From Zoogloea sp016790385 (GTDB taxonomy: Bacteria > Pseudomonadota > Gammaproteobacteria > Burkholderiales > Rhodocyclaceae), in assembly GCF_041916735.1 (NCBI RefSeq), contig NZ_JAYRYY010000006.1: 64,000 nucleotides of DNA; one strand, given 5' to 3'. Shown piece by piece: positions 43,059 through 51,871 of this stretch. A program made the translations under genes and the position numbers. The notes under the pieces were generated by a model. It was not told the origin of the DNA. It was given only the letters and a program-made list of their open reading frames with translations, and made no database searches. The number at the start of each line of letters is the position of its first letter. The first letter of the stretch is position 1.

Positions 43059-44921
43059 ATGCAGCTATCTGATGCCATGCATCTTTTCAATGAAGGGCGC
43101 AACGTGCAATCGTACCGGTTGCTGGGCGCCCATTCCGACACGAAGGGCACCCTGTTCCGGGTGTGGGCACCCAATGCGGCGGCGGTGTCGGTGGTGGGGG
43201 ACTTCAACGGCTGGGATGGGGAGGCCGATCCCATGCACAGCCTGGGCAGTGGGGGGGTATGGGAGGCAAGGGTGGCGTCGGCCCGGCCGGGAAACCTGTA
43301 CCGATTCGAAATCACCTGCCAGGGTGGTGGGCGCGTGCGCAAGACCGACCCCTACGCCCGGGCGTTCGAATTGCGTCCCGGCTCGGCCGCCTGCGTGGCC
43401 GCTCCATCGCAACATGTCTGGCGCGACGCCGAATGGATGGCGCGCCGGGCTGCCTGGGACTGGCTGCATGCGCCGGTCAACATCTACGAGCTGCACGCAG
43501 GCTCGTGGATGCGTCACCCGGATGGCTCACCTTACCGATGGCCCGAGCTGGCTGAGCGACTGATTCCCTATGCCGTGCAGCAGGCTTATACCCATCTCGA
43601 GCTGCTGCCCGTCACCGAGCACCCGCTGGATGAATCCTGGGGTTACCAGACCACGGGGTATTTTGCGCCGACATCCCGCTACGGTACTCCGGATGAGCTT
43701 CGGGCCTTTGTCGACGCCTGCCACCAGGCCGGGCTGGGTGTGTTGCTGGATTGGGTACCGGGGCATTTCCCGCAGGATGCCTGGGCACTGGCCCGCTTCG
43801 ACGGCACTGCGCTCTATGAGCATGCCGATCCGCGCCTCGGAGTGCATGCGGACTGGGGGACACACATCTTCAACTATGGCCGCCACGAAGTGCGCAGCTT
43901 CCTGCTGTCGTCGGCCCACTGGTGGCTGGCGGAGTTTCACTTCGACGGCCTGCGCGTGGATGCGGTGGCGTCCATGCTTTACCTGGACTACTCACGCCGA
44001 CCCGGCGAGTGGCTGCCCAACCGCTTCGGGGGGCGCGAGAACCTGGATGCCATCGATTTTCTGCGCGATCTCAACACCCTGGTCCACGGCGAGTTTCCCG
44101 GCGCTCTGACCCTGGCCGAGGAATCCACCGCGTGGCCCCAGGTCTCGCGGCCGGCCTATACCGGCGGATTGGGCTTCTCCATGAAGTGGAACATGGGGTG
44201 GATGAATGACAGCCTGCGTTATTTCCGGCGTGACCCGGTGCATCGGCGCTGGCATCACGACGAACTGACTTTCGGCCAGATGTACGCCTACAGCGAGAAC
44301 TTCGTCCTGCCCCTGTCCCACGATGAAGTGGTGCATGGTAAAGGCTCCTTGCTGGGCAAGATGCCCGGCGACGACTGGCGACGACGTGCGGGGCTGCGCC
44401 TGCTGCTGGCCTGGCAGGTATGTACGCCCGGTAAAAAGCTGATGTTCATGGGCGGGGAATTCGGGCAGCTGCGGGAGTGGTCGGAGGCCCGCGAATTGGA
44501 CTGGTCCCTGCTGGCCGATGCGGGCCACGCAGGCATCCAGCGCCTGTCCGCCGACCTCAATCACCTGTATCGCGATCTGCCTGCGCTTCACGAGCAGGAT
44601 TTCGATCAGGCGGGCTTCGAATGGATCGATTGCCACGACAGCGCGCAGTCGGTGCTGGCGTGGCTGCGTCGGGGCCGGGATGGTCGCTTCGTGGTCGTCA
44701 TTGCCAATTTCACCCCGGAACCCCGCAGCAGTTATCGCATTGGGGTGCCCTTGGCGGGCGGCTACCGGGAGATCCTCAACTCCGACTCGGCCCACTATGG
44801 GGGAAGCAATCTGGGCAATTGGGGGCGGATCGAGGCTCTTGACGGGGAATGGATGAATCGGCCGGCCAGTCTTGAGGCCACGCTTCCGCCGCTGGGTCTG
44901 GTGATTCTTCAGCCGGTTTGA
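43059..44921 (+). CDS. glgB: 1,4-alpha-glucan branching enzyme
   Basis: Creates alpha-1,6 branches in glycogen. 620 residues, GH13: an N-terminal CBM48 domain (YRLLGAHSDTKGTLFRVWAPNA), then a TIM barrel with nucleophile Asp301 (GLRVDAVASM), acid/base Glu354 (LAEES) and the LSHDEVVHG transition-state pair. Shorter than E. coli GlgB (728) because the extra N1 domain is absent. ATG at 43059 with AAGGGGG. Its last 13 bases overlap the end of glk on the other strand. Confidence 0.95.
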   Translation: MQLSDAMHLFNEGRNVQSYRLLGAHSDTKGTLFRVWAPNAAAVSVVGDFNGWDGEADPMHSLGSGGVWEARVASARPGNLYRFEITCQGGGRVRKTDPYARAFELRPGSAACVAAPSQHVWRDAEWMARRAAWDWLHAPVNIYELHAGSWMRHPDGSPYRWPELAERLIPYAVQQAYTHLELLPVTEHPLDESWGYQTTGYFAPTSRYGTPDELRAFVDACHQAGLGVLLDWVPGHFPQDAWALARFDGTALYEHADPRLGVHADWGTHIFNYGRHEVRSFLLSSAHWWLAEFHFDGLRVDAVASMLYLDYSRRPGEWLPNRFGGRENLDAIDFLRDLNTLVHGEFPGALTLAEESTAWPQVSRPAYTGGLGFSMKWNMGWMNDSLRYFRRDPVHRRWHHDELTFGQMYAYSENFVLPLSHDEVVHGKGSLLGKMPGDDWRRRAGLRLLLAWQVCTPGKKLMFMGGEFGQLREWSEARELDWSLLADAGHAGIQRLSADLNHLYRDLPALHEQDFDQAGFEWIDCHDSAQSVLAWLRRGRDGRFVVVIANFTPEPRSSYRIGVPLAGGYREILNSDSAHYGGSNLGNWGRIEALDGEWMNRPASLEATLPPLGLVILQPV

Positions 44922-45859
44922 AGGCGGGCCGCCGCCAGGGCCAGGGCGCCAAGCAGGCCCAGCCGCTCTTCGGCGACCAATCGGATGGGCATGGATTCGG
45001 CCAGCGATCGATGTTCCCGCTTGGCGTTGAAGGCGTTTACGAAGGCTGCCGCGCCTCTGCCCTGGGGCATCAGCTTGGCCGCCATCCCCCCGGCGAGGTA
45101 AACCCCGCCCCGGGCCAGCCACTGTAGTGCCAGGTCGCCCGCGAAGGCGCCGTAGGCCGAGAGCCACATATCCGTAGCCCTGCGTGCCAGTGGGTCGCTG
45201 CCATCAAGCGCGGCAGCGCCTATCTCTGCCGGGGTCTTCAGCCGTCCTCCCAGGAAGGCATGGATCCGCACCAGGCCCGGCCCCGACACCACGTCCTCCA
45301 CGCTGACCCGGCCTGTTTGGGCCAGCAGCGCCTCGGCCAGTTTCAGCTCGTCCGGTGTCTGAGGTGAATAGCCCATGTGGCCACCTTCGCCAGGAACAAC
45401 CTGGCTGTCGCCCCCGCTCTCGATCAGCCCGGCAACCCCGAGGCCGGTGCCCGCGCCGAGGATGACCCCGGGCGCTCCGCTCAGCGGCTTGCCGGCCTGA
45501 AGCGGCAGAATGCGCTGTGACGCGACCAGGGGCAGACCGTGGGCTGCGGCGGCAAAATCATTGACCAGCTCCACCTGCCCGATACCGAAGCCATGCTCCA
45601 GATCGGCTGCGGAGAGATGCCAGGGCAGGTAGGTGAGGTCAGCCGTTCGCCCATCGGTGGGGCCGGCCACGCCAAAGCAGGCCGCCGCCGGTGCGGGGCC
45701 GCCTGCCAGAAAGTCGTGCAGTAGTGGGGCGAGGCCATCATGTTCGCCACTGGCGTAGCGCTGCTCGCGCAGGATGGAAATACCTGCGGCACCCACCGAC
45801 GCGAGAGCCAGCAGGGTCTTGGTGCCGCCAATGTCACCGCCGAGCAGCAGGGCATTCAT
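44909..45859 (-). CDS. glk: glucokinase
   Basis: ATP-dependent phosphorylation of free glucose, such as that released by the GH57 enzymes. 316 residues of the Glk (non-ROK) family: GGDIGGTKTLLAL, GVAGPTDG, LVNDFAAAAHGLP with catalytic Asp, LGAGTGLGVA and PGEGGHMGYSP. GGAGAG precedes the ATG at 45859. Convergent with glgB and overlapping its 3' end. The 290 bases upstream (to the tRNA-Leu) show no gene. Confidence 0.94.
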   Translation of the reverse strand: MNALLLGGDIGGTKTLLALASVGAAGISILREQRYASGEHDGLAPLLHDFLAGGPAPAAACFGVAGPTDGRTADLTYLPWHLSAADLEHGFGIGQVELVNDFAAAAHGLPLVASQRILPLQAGKPLSGAPGVILGAGTGLGVAGLIESGGDSQVVPGEGGHMGYSPQTPDELKLAEALLAQTGRVSVEDVVSGPGLVRIHAFLGGRLKTPAEIGAAALDGSDPLARRATDMWLSAYGAFAGDLALQWLARGGVYLAGGMAAKLMPQGRGAAAFVNAFNAKREHRSLAESMPIRLVAEERLGLLGALALAAARLQTG

Positions 45860-46149
45860 TGCGTACTCTCCAAAGCAGCAAGACGGATCTCGAGGTGCGA
45901 TATGACATAAAAGCCCGCAGTTACCGGCCGCAAACGCCCCATGTGAGGTTCATCAAGGGTGCCGTCGGCCACGGGCGCCATTTGAGCACATACCCGTCAT
46001 GGTCAGCATCATCAGGGGGACGCTTCGGCGCCGGATCTGTCCGTGTCGGCCCCGGCGTAGTGCGATCGCGCAGTTTGCGCGCACGCATCGCATATCCGGC
46101 GCGCTTTGAGGCGTATCCGGATCTGCGACGAGTGTTTGATTTTAATGTG

Positions 46150-46231
46150 TGCCCGGAACGGGACTTGAACCCGTAAGGCTTGCGCCGGCGGATTTTAAGT
46201 CCGCTGTGTTTACCGATTTCACCATCCGGGC
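46150..46231 (-). tRNA. tRNA-Leu (TAA)
   Basis: An 82-base tRNA on the minus strand with a long variable arm (CGGCGCAAGCCTTA region). Acceptor GCCCGGA pairs with TCCGGGC, anticodon stem GCGGA/TCCGC, anticodon TAA. CCA is not encoded: the bases after the discriminator A are CAC. It starts 9 bases after the minE stop on the same strand, so it may be cut from the min transcript. Confidence 0.93.
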
Positions 46232-46240
46232 GAGGAGGCT

Positions 46241-46501
46241 TCAGCGCTGGGGCTGTTCCGGCAGGGTGATGTTGACTTCGAGGATCTCGCAGTTGTCCTG
46301 TTTCTCGAGCTGGACCTTGATGTCGTCGGGGCCGACATTGACGTACTTGGAGATCACGGCGATCAGCTCACGCTGAAGTTCCGGCAGGAAGTCCGGTGCC
46401 CGGTTGGCGCCGCGCTCGTGGGCGATGATCAGGGACAGGCGTTCCTTGGCGACGGAAGCCGTCTTAGGCTTGGAACCGAAGAAGTAGGAGAGAAGTGACA
46501 T
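46241..46501 (-). CDS. minE: cell division topological specificity factor MinE
   Basis: Stimulates MinD ATPase and drives pole-to-pole oscillation. 86 residues: the membrane-targeting N-terminus MSLLSYFFGSK, the MinD-contact helix (AKERLSLIIAHER) and the C-terminal dimerisation strand. One base separates it from minD. Confidence 0.97.
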   Translation of the reverse strand: MSLLSYFFGSKPKTASVAKERLSLIIAHERGANRAPDFLPELQRELIAVISKYVNVGPDDIKVQLEKQDNCEILEVNITLPEQPQR

Positions 46502-46502
46502 C

Positions 46503-47318
46503 TCACTTGCCTCCGAAGAGGCGCTTCAGCAGGCCGGGCTTTTCGTAGGTGACGAAACGCAAGGGGCGGTCTTCGTCGAGGAAGCGGGCGATGACGTCCA
46601 GATAAGCCGTGGCGACGTCGCTGTCTTTAAGGTGAATGGCCGGGGTGCCCTGGTTGGAGGCCTGGAGCACGTCGTCGGATTCGGGGATGACACCGATCAG
46701 CGGTACGCGCAGCAGTTCCTGGACGTCCTTGTACGAGAGCATTTCGCCGTCCTCGACGCGCTTGGGCGAGTAGCGGGTGACCAGCAGGTGTTCCTTGACC
46801 GGCTCACGGCCTTCGATGGCACGGCGGCTCTTGCTTTGCAGGATGCCGAGGATGCGGTCGGAGTCGCGCACTGAGGAGACTTCGGGGTTGGATACGACGA
46901 TGGCTTCATCGGCAAAGGTGAGGGCCATGACGGCGCCCCGCTCGATGCCGGCCGGGGAGTCGCAGATGACGTAGTCGAAGCCCATGTGCTCAAGCTCCTT
47001 GAGCACCTTCTCCACGCCCTCTTCGGTCAGGGCGTCCTTGTCGCGGGTCTGGGAGGCCGGCAGGATGAAGAGGTTTTCGCAGTGCTTGTCCTTGATCAGT
47101 GCCTGGTTCAGGTTGGCTTCACCGTTCACCACGTTGATCAGGTCGTAAACCACGCGACGTTCGCAGCCCATGATGAGGTCGAGGTTGCGCAGGCCCACGT
47201 CGAAGTCGATGACGGCGGTCTTGAAGCCCCGCAGGGCCAGACCGGTGGAAATGCTTGCGCTGGTGGTGGTCTTGCCGACGCCACCCTTGCCGGACGTTAC
47301 TACGATGACGCGTGCCAC
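46503..47318 (-). CDS. minD: septum site-determining ATPase MinD
   Basis: Membrane-associated ATPase that carries MinC to the poles. 271 residues with the deviant Walker A SGKGGVGKTT (Lys11, Lys16), DFDVGLRNLD, and a C-terminal amphipathic membrane-targeting helix (GLLKRLFGGK). In the order minC-minD-minE. Confidence 0.98.
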   Translation of the reverse strand: MARVIVVTSGKGGVGKTTTSASISTGLALRGFKTAVIDFDVGLRNLDLIMGCERRVVYDLINVVNGEANLNQALIKDKHCENLFILPASQTRDKDALTEEGVEKVLKELEHMGFDYVICDSPAGIERGAVMALTFADEAIVVSNPEVSSVRDSDRILGILQSKSRRAIEGREPVKEHLLVTRYSPKRVEDGEMLSYKDVQELLRVPLIGVIPESDDVLQASNQGTPAIHLKDSDVATAYLDVIARFLDEDRPLRFVTYEKPGLLKRLFGGK

Positions 47319-47349
47319 GATGTCCCCTTAAGTCGTATGAGTCGCCGCT

Positions 47350-48135
47350 TCAATCGTCTTGAAGCGGTGTAATTTCGAGAGTGTGCAGGGTGTCCGAGCC
47401 GCTCAGCCGGACGTGGGCGCTGCGCCCGGCTACGGCCTGCGGGATGCCCCGTTCGAAGGTGCGATACACCCCGGCGATGGAAACCAGCTCGGGGCCGAAA
47501 TTGGTGCTGAAGATGCGCGCGCTGGTGTCGCCCCGGGCGCCGGCGAGGGCACGGCCGCGCAGGGGGCCGTAGCAGTGGATGCAGCCATCGGCGATGACTT
47601 CGGAGCCCGGGCTCATGCCCGCCAGCAAGACCAGATCACCGCCTTTGGCGTACACCTGCTGGCCGGAGCGCAGCGGGCGCTCAACAACCATGGTGGGGGC
47701 TGCGGTCGCGGGGGCTGCGCTTGCCTGCGGGGGCGGCGGCGGTGCCTCGACCGGGGCCGGTGCTGCGGGAGGGGCCGGGGGTGGAGCGACGGTACGCTCG
47801 GCGGAAAGCCCCTCCGGGCCAAGAATGGCGAGGTTGGCGCGACGGGCGCCGTCGTGCAGATAGTCGGGCAGGTTGCGCACGCCGATGGGCTGTACCTGAT
47901 AGCGGCGCAAAAGGCTGATGATGGCCGTCCAGTCCACCCGGTCCGGGGTGCTGACGAGCTGGGCGAAGTCGAGCACCGCGGGCTCGCCGGCGAAGAAGTC
48001 CGGCATGCCGCCGAGCATCATGTGCAGGGCGTCGGCAAGACGCACGGCTTCCGTTTCTCGGACGTGGGCGGTCATTACCGCCAGGCTGGCGCCTTTGAAC
48101 TCGATCAGTTTGCCCTGCACGGAAGCGTCGGCCAT
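47350..48135 (-). CDS. minC: septum formation inhibitor MinC
   Basis: Blocks FtsZ ring assembly away from midcell. 261 residues: N-terminal FtsZ-inhibiting domain (1-100), a Pro/Ala-rich linker (about 115-150), and a C-terminal beta-helix domain (GDLVLLAGMSPGSEVIADGCIHCYGPLRGRA by pattern) that binds MinD. First gene of the operon; a promoter lies 40-65 bases upstream. Confidence 0.95.
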   Translation of the reverse strand: MADASVQGKLIEFKGASLAVMTAHVRETEAVRLADALHMMLGGMPDFFAGEPAVLDFAQLVSTPDRVDWTAIISLLRRYQVQPIGVRNLPDYLHDGARRANLAILGPEGLSAERTVAPPPAPPAAPAPVEAPPPPPQASAAPATAAPTMVVERPLRSGQQVYAKGGDLVLLAGMSPGSEVIADGCIHCYGPLRGRALAGARGDTSARIFSTNFGPELVSIAGVYRTFERGIPQAVAGRSAHVRLSGSDTLHTLEITPLQDD

Positions 48136-48171
48136 GGATATCGGGTGGGGTTAGCGGACTGTAACCGACGA

Positions 48172-48200
48172 AGTCTACTTTTCAGCGGGGTTTCGGGCAA
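48172..48200 (-). promoter_or_regulatory. candidate minCDE promoter
   Basis: On the minus strand TTGCCC (48200-48195) and TAGACT (48177-48172) are 17 bases apart; each matches the consensus at 4 of 6 bases. Located 37-65 bases before the minC ATG. Confidence 0.45.
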
Positions 48201-48224
48201 GTCCGCTCGCCAAATGACTGGAGA

Positions 48225-49094
48225 TCAATGCAGGGTGCGGGGTTCGGGGGCCGGCTCGGCGAACAGGGCGGCCACGTCGTCGGCATTGAAACGATATTCG
48301 TGGTTCGACAGATCGTCGTGGATCAGGATTTCCCCGTGTTCAGCCAGCATGGCTTCAAGTTCGGCCCTGCCCAGGGAGCGCAGCACGTCGCGCACCTTGT
48401 CCCAGTCCTGGGGCCAGTCGTGGGTGAGCTCGCGTGCGTCGAGCAGGCGCACGGTTTCCTGGTGGAAGAGGCGGATCAGTATGTCTTCGGCGGAGAGCCC
48501 GAGCAGTTCCTCCGCGCGGACCGTGGACGCGAGGCGGGTGACACGGTCCCAGCCGTCCGGGTCTTTCCGGTCGGCATCGGGGAGCTTCTGCAGAAAGAGG
48601 CAGGCGGCGCCGCGGGACGATGCCGCGGTGTGCAGGGCGGCCGGCTGCTGTTCGGACTGGGTGAGGTAGTGCTCGAAGATCTCGGCGACGGAGTTGCCCT
48701 CGATGGGGACATAACTCTGGTAGGGGTGGCGCAGGCCGGGCATGTCCAGGGTCAGCAGGAGCTGGCCGTCACCCACCAGCTCGCTGATGCCGGCCTTGCC
48801 TGCCGCATCCTCGCTGGCTTTGGCATAGCCGCGCAGGTTGAGGGACTCGTTGATGTCCACCACCAGCAGGCTGACCGGGCCGTGGCCCTGGAGCTGGATG
48901 GTGAGGCGGCCGGCCTGCTTGAGGTTGCCGCCGATGACGCAGGCCACGGCGCTCATGGCGCCAAGCAGGTCGCGAACGGCGGGCGCGTAGCTGCGACCGG
49001 TGAGCAGCGCCTGCCAGACATCATCGAGTTGCACGATTGCGCCACGGATGTCGAGGTCTTCGAGCAGGAAGCGCTGGAGGGTGGAAGTGCTCAT
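48225..49094 (-). CDS. hslO: Hsp33 (HslO) homologue without the zinc cysteines
   Basis: 289 residues with the overall Hsp33 design: N-terminal chaperone core (VQLDDVWQALL, LLGAMSAVACVIGGNLKQAGRLTIQLQG) and the C-terminal linker and switch region (RSLGRAELEAMLAEHGEI). In redox-active Hsp33 four cysteines (CXC and CXXC) hold zinc and switch the chaperone on under oxidation. Here the matching positions are Trp227, Gln229, Asp260 and Ser263, so there is no zinc site. The remaining fold, including NHEYRFNADDV, is kept. ATG at 49094 overlaps the upstream reductase gene (ATGA). Confidence 0.88.
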   Translation of the reverse strand: MSTSTLQRFLLEDLDIRGAIVQLDDVWQALLTGRSYAPAVRDLLGAMSAVACVIGGNLKQAGRLTIQLQGHGPVSLLVVDINESLNLRGYAKASEDAAGKAGISELVGDGQLLLTLDMPGLRHPYQSYVPIEGNSVAEIFEHYLTQSEQQPAALHTAASSRGAACLFLQKLPDADRKDPDGWDRVTRLASTVRAEELLGLSAEDILIRLFHQETVRLLDARELTHDWPQDWDKVRDVLRSLGRAELEAMLAEHGEILIHDDLSNHEYRFNADDVAALFAEPAPEPRTLH

Positions 49095-49456
49095 TCGGTC
49101 GTCCCCGCGGGGCTGAGAAAACTGGTGTAGAGGGCAGTGTCGAGGCCGACCAGCAGTTGTCCGCTGTCGGTTTCGATGACCGGCCGACGGATCAGGCTGG
49201 GAAATTCCTGCATCAACTGAACGGCGGCGCTCTGGGTGTCGATGGCCTGGCGCTCGGCTGGCAGCTTGCGCCAAGTGGTCCCGCGGGTGTTGATCAGGCT
49301 CTTCCAGCCGATGGCCTTGCTCCAGGCGTGCAGGCGGGCGGAATCGATGCCGGACTTCTTGTAGTCGTGGAAGGTATAGGCCACGCCATGTTCGTCGAGC
49401 CAGGCAAAGGCCTTCTTCATGGTGTCGCAGTTTTTGATGCCGTAGAGGGTGGTCAT
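49091..49456 (-). CDS. ArsC/Spx-family reductase, YffB-like
   Basis: 121 residues: TTLYGIKNCDTMKKAFAWLDEHG, with the single conserved Cys10 of the ArsC/YffB branch and FHDYKKSGID after it, and RRPVIETDSGQLLVG near the C-terminus. YffB-like proteins are thioredoxin-fold enzymes thought to use glutathione; arsenate reduction is not implied, since there is no ars operon. ATG at 49456 is chosen because it gives the family N-terminus. Overlaps hslO by 4 bases. Confidence 0.88.
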   Translation of the reverse strand: MTTLYGIKNCDTMKKAFAWLDEHGVAYTFHDYKKSGIDSARLHAWSKAIGWKSLINTRGTTWRKLPAERQAIDTQSAAVQLMQEFPSLIRRPVIETDSGQLLVGLDTALYTSFLSPAGTTE

Positions 49457-49471
49457 GGGGCTGGAAGCGGC

Positions 49472-49493
49472 GCGACGCCCCGGGGGGCGTCGC
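49472..49493. repeat. perfect 10-bp inverted repeat before the ArsC-like gene
   Basis: GCGACGCCCC (49472-49481) and its complement (49484-49493) are separated by GG. It lies between the tex stop and the ArsC-like ATG. There is no T-run on the minus strand, so it is not a standard terminator; it could be an operator or an RNA hairpin. Confidence 0.6.
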
Positions 49494-49546
49494 TGGAAAA
49501 TCAAGAGGATGGGGCGGATTTTAGCCGCCCATGGATGCGCCCGGGC

Positions 49547-51871
49547 TTATTTTTTCAGGGCCTTGGCGAAAGCCGACGCCAGGGAGCCGGCCATGGCGGG
49601 CTCCCGGTCCGGCCTGGCGGCCGGCCGGGCGTTGCCCCGCGGCGGATCGCGCCTATCCCCGGCCGTTCTGCTGCCCGCCTGGGGCTGGTCGCCCATGCGC
49701 ATGGTCAGGGCGATGCGCTTGCGCGGCAGGTCCACTTCGATGACCTTCACTTTCACCACCTGGCCGGCCTTCACGACGCTGTGCGGGTCTTTCACGAAGC
49801 GGTCGGCCAGGGCCGAGACATGGACCAGCCCATCCTGGTGCACGCCAATGTCCACGAAGGCGCCGAAATTGGTGACGTTGGTGACCACGCCCTCGAGGAT
49901 CATGCCCACCTCCAGATCCTTCAGCTCTTCGACGCCATCCTTGAAGCTGGCCGTCTTGAACTCGGGGCGCGGGTCGCGGCCGGGCTTGTCGAGTTCCTTG
50001 AGGATGTCCTGCACGGTGGGCAGGCCGAAGCGCTCATCGGTGTAGCGCTCGGCCTTGAGCTGGCCGATGGTGCGCGAATCGCCCATCAACTCACCGACGC
50101 CCTTGCGGATGTCGGCGAGGATGCGCTCTACCAGCGGATAGGCTTCCGGGTGTACCGCGGAGGCGTCCAGGGGGTTGTTGCCGTTGCTGATGCGCAGGAA
50201 GCCGGCGGCCTGTTCGAAGGTCTTGGGGCCGAGGCGGGGGACGTCGAGCAGCGCGGTGCGGCTGGGGAAGGGGCCGTTGGCGTCCCGGTGGGCGACGATA
50301 TTGGCGGCCAGGGTGGGGTTGAGGCCGGAGATGCGGGTGAGCAGGGCGGCGGAGGCCATGTTCACATCCACGCCGACGGCGTTCACGCAGTCCTCCACCA
50401 CTGCGTCCAGGGTGCGGGCCAGACGGGTCTGGTTGACGTCGTGCTGGTACTGGCCAACGCCGATGGATTTGGGATCGATCTTGACCAGCTCGGCCAAGGG
50501 GTCCTGGAGGCGGCGGGCGATGGACACCGCACCCCGCAGGCTCACGTCCAGATCCGGGAACTCCTTGGCAGCCAGTTCGGAGGCCGAGTACACCGAGGCG
50601 CCGGCCTCGGAGACGACGATCTTGGTCATGTGCAGTTCGGGGCGCAGCTTGATCAGGTCGGCGGCGAGCTTGTCGGTTTCCCGGCTGGCCGTGCCATTGC
50701 CGATGGCGATCAAGCTCACGCCGTGCTTTTCGCACATCCTGGCCAGGGTGTGCAGGCTGCCGTCCCAGTCGCGGCGGGGCTCGTGGGGGTAGATCACCCC
50801 GGTGTCGACGAGCTTGCCGGTCTGGTCCACCACCGCCACCTTGACGCCGGTGCGCAGGCCGGGGTCGAGGCCGAGGGTGGCGCGGGGGCCGGCGGGGGCG
50901 GCAAGGAGAAGGTCTTTCAGATTGCGGCCAAAGACGCGGATGGCCTCTTCCTCCGCCTGCTCACGCAGCTGGCCAAGCAGTTCCAGTTCCAGGTGCAGGG
51001 AGATCTTGACACTCCAGGCCCAGCGAACGGTTTCGCGCAGCCAGGCGTCGGCACCGCGCCCGTCGTCGCGAATGCCGAAGTGGCCGGCAATACGCCCTTC
51101 GCAGGGGTTGGGGCCGGGCGCACTGCCGTCCACAGGGTCGGAATCGAGCCCCAGTTGCAGGCGCAGGAAGCCTTCGTTGCGGCCGCGGAAAAGAGCCAGG
51201 GCACGATGGGAGGGGACGGTCTGGATGGATTCGCGGAAGTTGAACCAGTCACGAAACTTGGCAGCCGCGGGGTCGTTTTCCTTGTCGGCGATCACTGTGG
51301 AGGCGACCACGCCGTGATCGACCAGATATTCCCGCAGTTTGCCAATCAGCTCGGCGTCTTCGGCGAAGCGCTCCATCAGGATCTGGCGGGCGCCGTCCAG
51401 CACCGCCCGGGTGTCGGCAAAGCCCGCCTCGGCGTTGAGGTAGGCGGCGGCTTCGGTCTCCGGAACCCGCGTCGGGTCGGCGAGCAGGGCATCGGCAAGG
51501 GGGCCGATTCCGGCTTCCCGGGCGATCTGTGCCTTGGTGCGACGCTTCTGCTTGAAGGGCAGATAGAGGTCTTCGAGACGCTGCTTGGTTTCGGCGTTCT
51601 CGATGGCTTCGCGCAGGGGGGCATCGAGCTTGCCCTGTTCGTCGATGCTGGTGAGCACCGCTGCGCGGCGGTCTTCCAGTTCGCGCAGGTAGCCGAGACG
51701 TTCTTCCAGGTTACGGAGCTGGGTGTCGTCCAGTCCGCCGGTGACTTCCTTGCGGTAGCGGGCCACGAAGGGCACGGTGGCGCCCTCATCGAGGAGCTGT
51801 ACGGCGGCGGAAACCTGGCGGGGTTGTACACCCAATTCGGTGGCAATGCGTTGTTCGATCGGCAGAAGCAT
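49547..51871 (-). CDS. tex: Tex family RNA-binding protein (YhgF)
   Basis: 774 residues, the same length as E. coli YhgF. Order: N-terminal helical domain, YqgF/RNase H-like domain (LGLDPGLRTGVKVAVVD near residue 335), helix-hairpin-helix motifs (LTRISGLNPTLAANIVAHRD), and a C-terminal S1 domain (GMILEGVVTNVTNFGAFVDIG, about 650-720). It binds nucleic acids and affects transcription and toxin expression in other species. ATG at 51871 gives LPIEQRIATELGV. Divergent from the secreted nuclease-like gene. Confidence 0.95.
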   Translation of the reverse strand: MLLPIEQRIATELGVQPRQVSAAVQLLDEGATVPFVARYRKEVTGGLDDTQLRNLEERLGYLRELEDRRAAVLTSIDEQGKLDAPLREAIENAETKQRLEDLYLPFKQKRRTKAQIAREAGIGPLADALLADPTRVPETEAAAYLNAEAGFADTRAVLDGARQILMERFAEDAELIGKLREYLVDHGVVASTVIADKENDPAAAKFRDWFNFRESIQTVPSHRALALFRGRNEGFLRLQLGLDSDPVDGSAPGPNPCEGRIAGHFGIRDDGRGADAWLRETVRWAWSVKISLHLELELLGQLREQAEEEAIRVFGRNLKDLLLAAPAGPRATLGLDPGLRTGVKVAVVDQTGKLVDTGVIYPHEPRRDWDGSLHTLARMCEKHGVSLIAIGNGTASRETDKLAADLIKLRPELHMTKIVVSEAGASVYSASELAAKEFPDLDVSLRGAVSIARRLQDPLAELVKIDPKSIGVGQYQHDVNQTRLARTLDAVVEDCVNAVGVDVNMASAALLTRISGLNPTLAANIVAHRDANGPFPSRTALLDVPRLGPKTFEQAAGFLRISNGNNPLDASAVHPEAYPLVERILADIRKGVGELMGDSRTIGQLKAERYTDERFGLPTVQDILKELDKPGRDPRPEFKTASFKDGVEELKDLEVGMILEGVVTNVTNFGAFVDIGVHQDGLVHVSALADRFVKDPHSVVKAGQVVKVKVIEVDLPRKRIALTMRMGDQPQAGSRTAGDRRDPPRGNARPAARPDREPAMAGSLASAFAKALKK

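Noticed and set aside
43059..44921. GlgB as truncated or broken because it is 108 residues shorter than the E. coli enzyme
   Set aside because: All catalytic motifs are present and many GlgB proteins lack the extra N1 domain.
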